DNA of 64,000 bases from NCBI GenBank assembly GCA_002104895.1, contig MCFG01000362.1:1-64000 (forward strand), in the 5' to 3' direction. Below the pieces are notes generated by a model, which ran no database searches, was not told the DNA's origin, and saw nothing but the letters and a program-made list of their open reading frames with translations. Below, piece by piece: positions 62,019-64,000 of the stretch. Position 1 is the stretch's first letter. Every line of letters starts with the position of its first letter. Position numbers and translations under genes: made by a program. This stretch comes from Anaeromyces robustus. Its lineage: Eukaryota; Neocallimastigomycota; Neocallimastigomycetes; Neocallimastigales; Neocallimastigaceae.

Positions 62019-64000
62019 AATAATTTCTTATATAAAAAAAAAAATTTTTTTTGAAATATTCATTAATTAATTAAAATATAAAAATAAAACTAAAAGGAAA
62101 AGAAAAAGAAAAAGATAAAAGATAAAGAAGAGAAAAAAAAAAAGACATCATTATAAAACAAAAAAAAAAAAAATTAATACTTTCTAAGCCTATTATGAAT
62201 GATATGATGTTATCATAATAAATAATTTCAAGTTAAAAATGAATATAGGATTAAAATAATTTATTAAATTATTAAATAAAAATAATTTTTTTTAATTTTA
62301 TTTATTTTTTGAATTTGAATGATTAACTTTTAAAGACAAATTGTGAATTAATTTTTTCATTTCCATTTTTACTTTCTTATTGTTTCTAAAGTAAAAAAGA
62401 AAGAAAAGTAAAAAATAAAAATAAAATAAAACTAATTAAAAAAAAAAAAAAAGAAATAATTAATAATAATTAATAATTAATGATTAATAAATAATAATAA
62501 ATAATTAATAAATAAATAAATAATAAATAAATATTATATTCTATATATTATAATGTAAAGGATTAGTATAGTGATTATATAATTAAATCGTAAAAGTATA
62601 GGTATTATATATAAATTATATATGTATCATATATTTAATGTATATTACAATATAAGTAAAAAATAATTCTTACTATAGATGTATAAAAAAAAGATTCTCA
62701 CTCATAATAATTAATTATTAATTATTATTAATTATTATAATAGATAACTTTTTTTATTTATATTTATTGTATTATATTGTATTATATGTTATATTACATT
62801 TATTATAGTATGATAATTTTATTCTTAATATATCATAATTAATTTACATATATATTTCAATTTATTTATTATTTTATATTTGATTTATTCCATTTACTTT
62901 TTTCTCTTTTTTCTCCTCATTTTTTTTATAAATATAAATTCCTTACATAAATAAATAAACAAATAAATAATAAATAAATAAATTATAAAAAATAAATTAA
63001 TGAATTAATAAATAATAATTAAATAAATAATCATTAATGAAATGTCTTTTTTTTCTTTATGATTATACTATATTTGGATATATCATTTATCGATATATAA
63101 AATATAATTTATTAATTTATTTATTAAAAATATAAATGAATAAATACAATGACAAAATCTATTGAAAAAAGTAAATGAATATAAATTATAGAAATAAATA
63201 AATAATTAGTTACATTTAAATAATTAATCAATAAATAAACAAATAAATTATTATTGGTAATAAATAAATTATTTCATTTCTTTCTCTATTTTACTTTTTT
63301 TAAAAAAAAAAAACAAAACAAAATAAAATAAAATAAAATAAAATAAAACAAATCAAAAAAAACGGTTTATAACGGACGGAATGAAAAATAAAGATTAAAA
63401 AATATTAAAAAATATAAATATTTTATTATTTAATCTGAAATAAAAAAAAAATTAGTTAATTATATATTTTTATAAGTAATAAGTTTTTAAAAAAAAAAAA
63501 AAAAAGATAAAAATAACATTATTTATTTATTATGTTAATTTTTTTAATTTTTCACATTTTTTTTTTATTATTTTAAATATAAGAAAAAATAAAATAAAAA
63601 GTAGAAAAGTTTTTTACTTTGTAATTTTTCATTTCTAAAAATCTAATTACAACCATTATATAATATAAAACTAAAATAAAAAATAAAGTAATAAAATAAA
63701 GTAAAAAAATAAAAATTAAAATTAAAATTAAAATTATATATTATATATATAAAATATATATTATAATAAAATAGAATAAATAATAAAGAATTAATAAAAA
63801 CTTTAAAATTAATTATTTGTTTTAAATGTATAATAGTAAATAATAGATAGAAATGTTTAATATATTTTTTTATAATGATTTTTATTTATTCCCAATATAT
63901 AAACTTTTAGTAGTTCAGTCTATTTCATATATACTTTCTATTGTATTCAATGCCAATATTTACTATTTATTATATAATAAATAGCAATATAATAATTGAA

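Larger units (their letters stand above)
53560..64000. other. AT-rich gene desert
   Basis: About 10.4 kb without a supportable protein gene. Contents: a 68-bp tandem duplication (53960-54096), (TTTA)n arrays, an ATTTCT hexamer array, TA-rich palindromes, and scattered less AT-rich patches (57400-57465, 57610-57760, 59520-59635, 60135-60275, 60955-61030, 63361-63386). The patches could hold small RNAs or decayed elements. Open frames at 56105-56341 and 58462-58662 have low-complexity Phe/Tyr/Leu content. Confidence 0.6.

Overview
The window is extremely AT-rich eukaryotic nuclear DNA. It has short AT-rich spliceosomal introns, long poly-Asn coding tracts written almost entirely with AAT, and very long homopolymer and (ATT)n/(TTTA)n tracts between genes. 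A secreted subtilase carrying two hevein-like (CBM18) chitin-binding modules and a fungal-type ATG1 kinase point to an anaerobic gut fungus (Neocallimastigomycota). This is an inference. A dictyostelid would share the base composition, but would not be expected to carry CBM18 modules of this kind.

Layout. 1-600: fossil fragments of an LTR retrotransposon (Copia-like ends). 600-4479: AT-rich desert. 4480-6810: intronless gene for a secreted subtilisin-like protease with two C-terminal CBM18 modules. 6811-12082: desert. 12083-19687: ATG1/ULK autophagy kinase, 8 exons, reconstructed here as about 2013 residues, with a huge Asn/Met-Asn repeat linker. 19688-22829: desert. 22830-28655: 14-exon gene for a 1247-residue protein with NPF motifs, a Lys/Ser/Thr-rich basic region and a coiled coil built from duplicated phase-0 exons that start with a VTLLCD-type motif. 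30352-33968: smaller multi-exon gene of unknown function (about 338 residues), whose reading frame seems to need a 5-nt microexon. 35327-47848: giant 6-exon gene for a 3905-residue low-complexity protein, preceded by two tandem uORFs. 47849-64000: gene-poor, rich in simple repeats and foldback structures, with one small minus-strand gene at 53371-53559.

The exon models were joined by hand using GT/AG borders, reading-frame phase and, for ATG1, conserved kinase motifs. In every model the summed exon lengths close on a stop codon in frame. No tRNA, rRNA, CRISPR or intact transposon was seen. Apart from the small gene all genes lie on the + strand. Nothing suggests co-regulated clusters; the genes are separated by 1.4-5.5 kb of non-coding DNA.

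The points most worth a second look are the duplicated phase-0 exon array (25875-28655), the tandem uORFs whose last stop overlaps the main ATG (35277-35330), the candidate microexon (32449-32453), the giant disordered protein, and several foldback or recurring motifs in the deserts.
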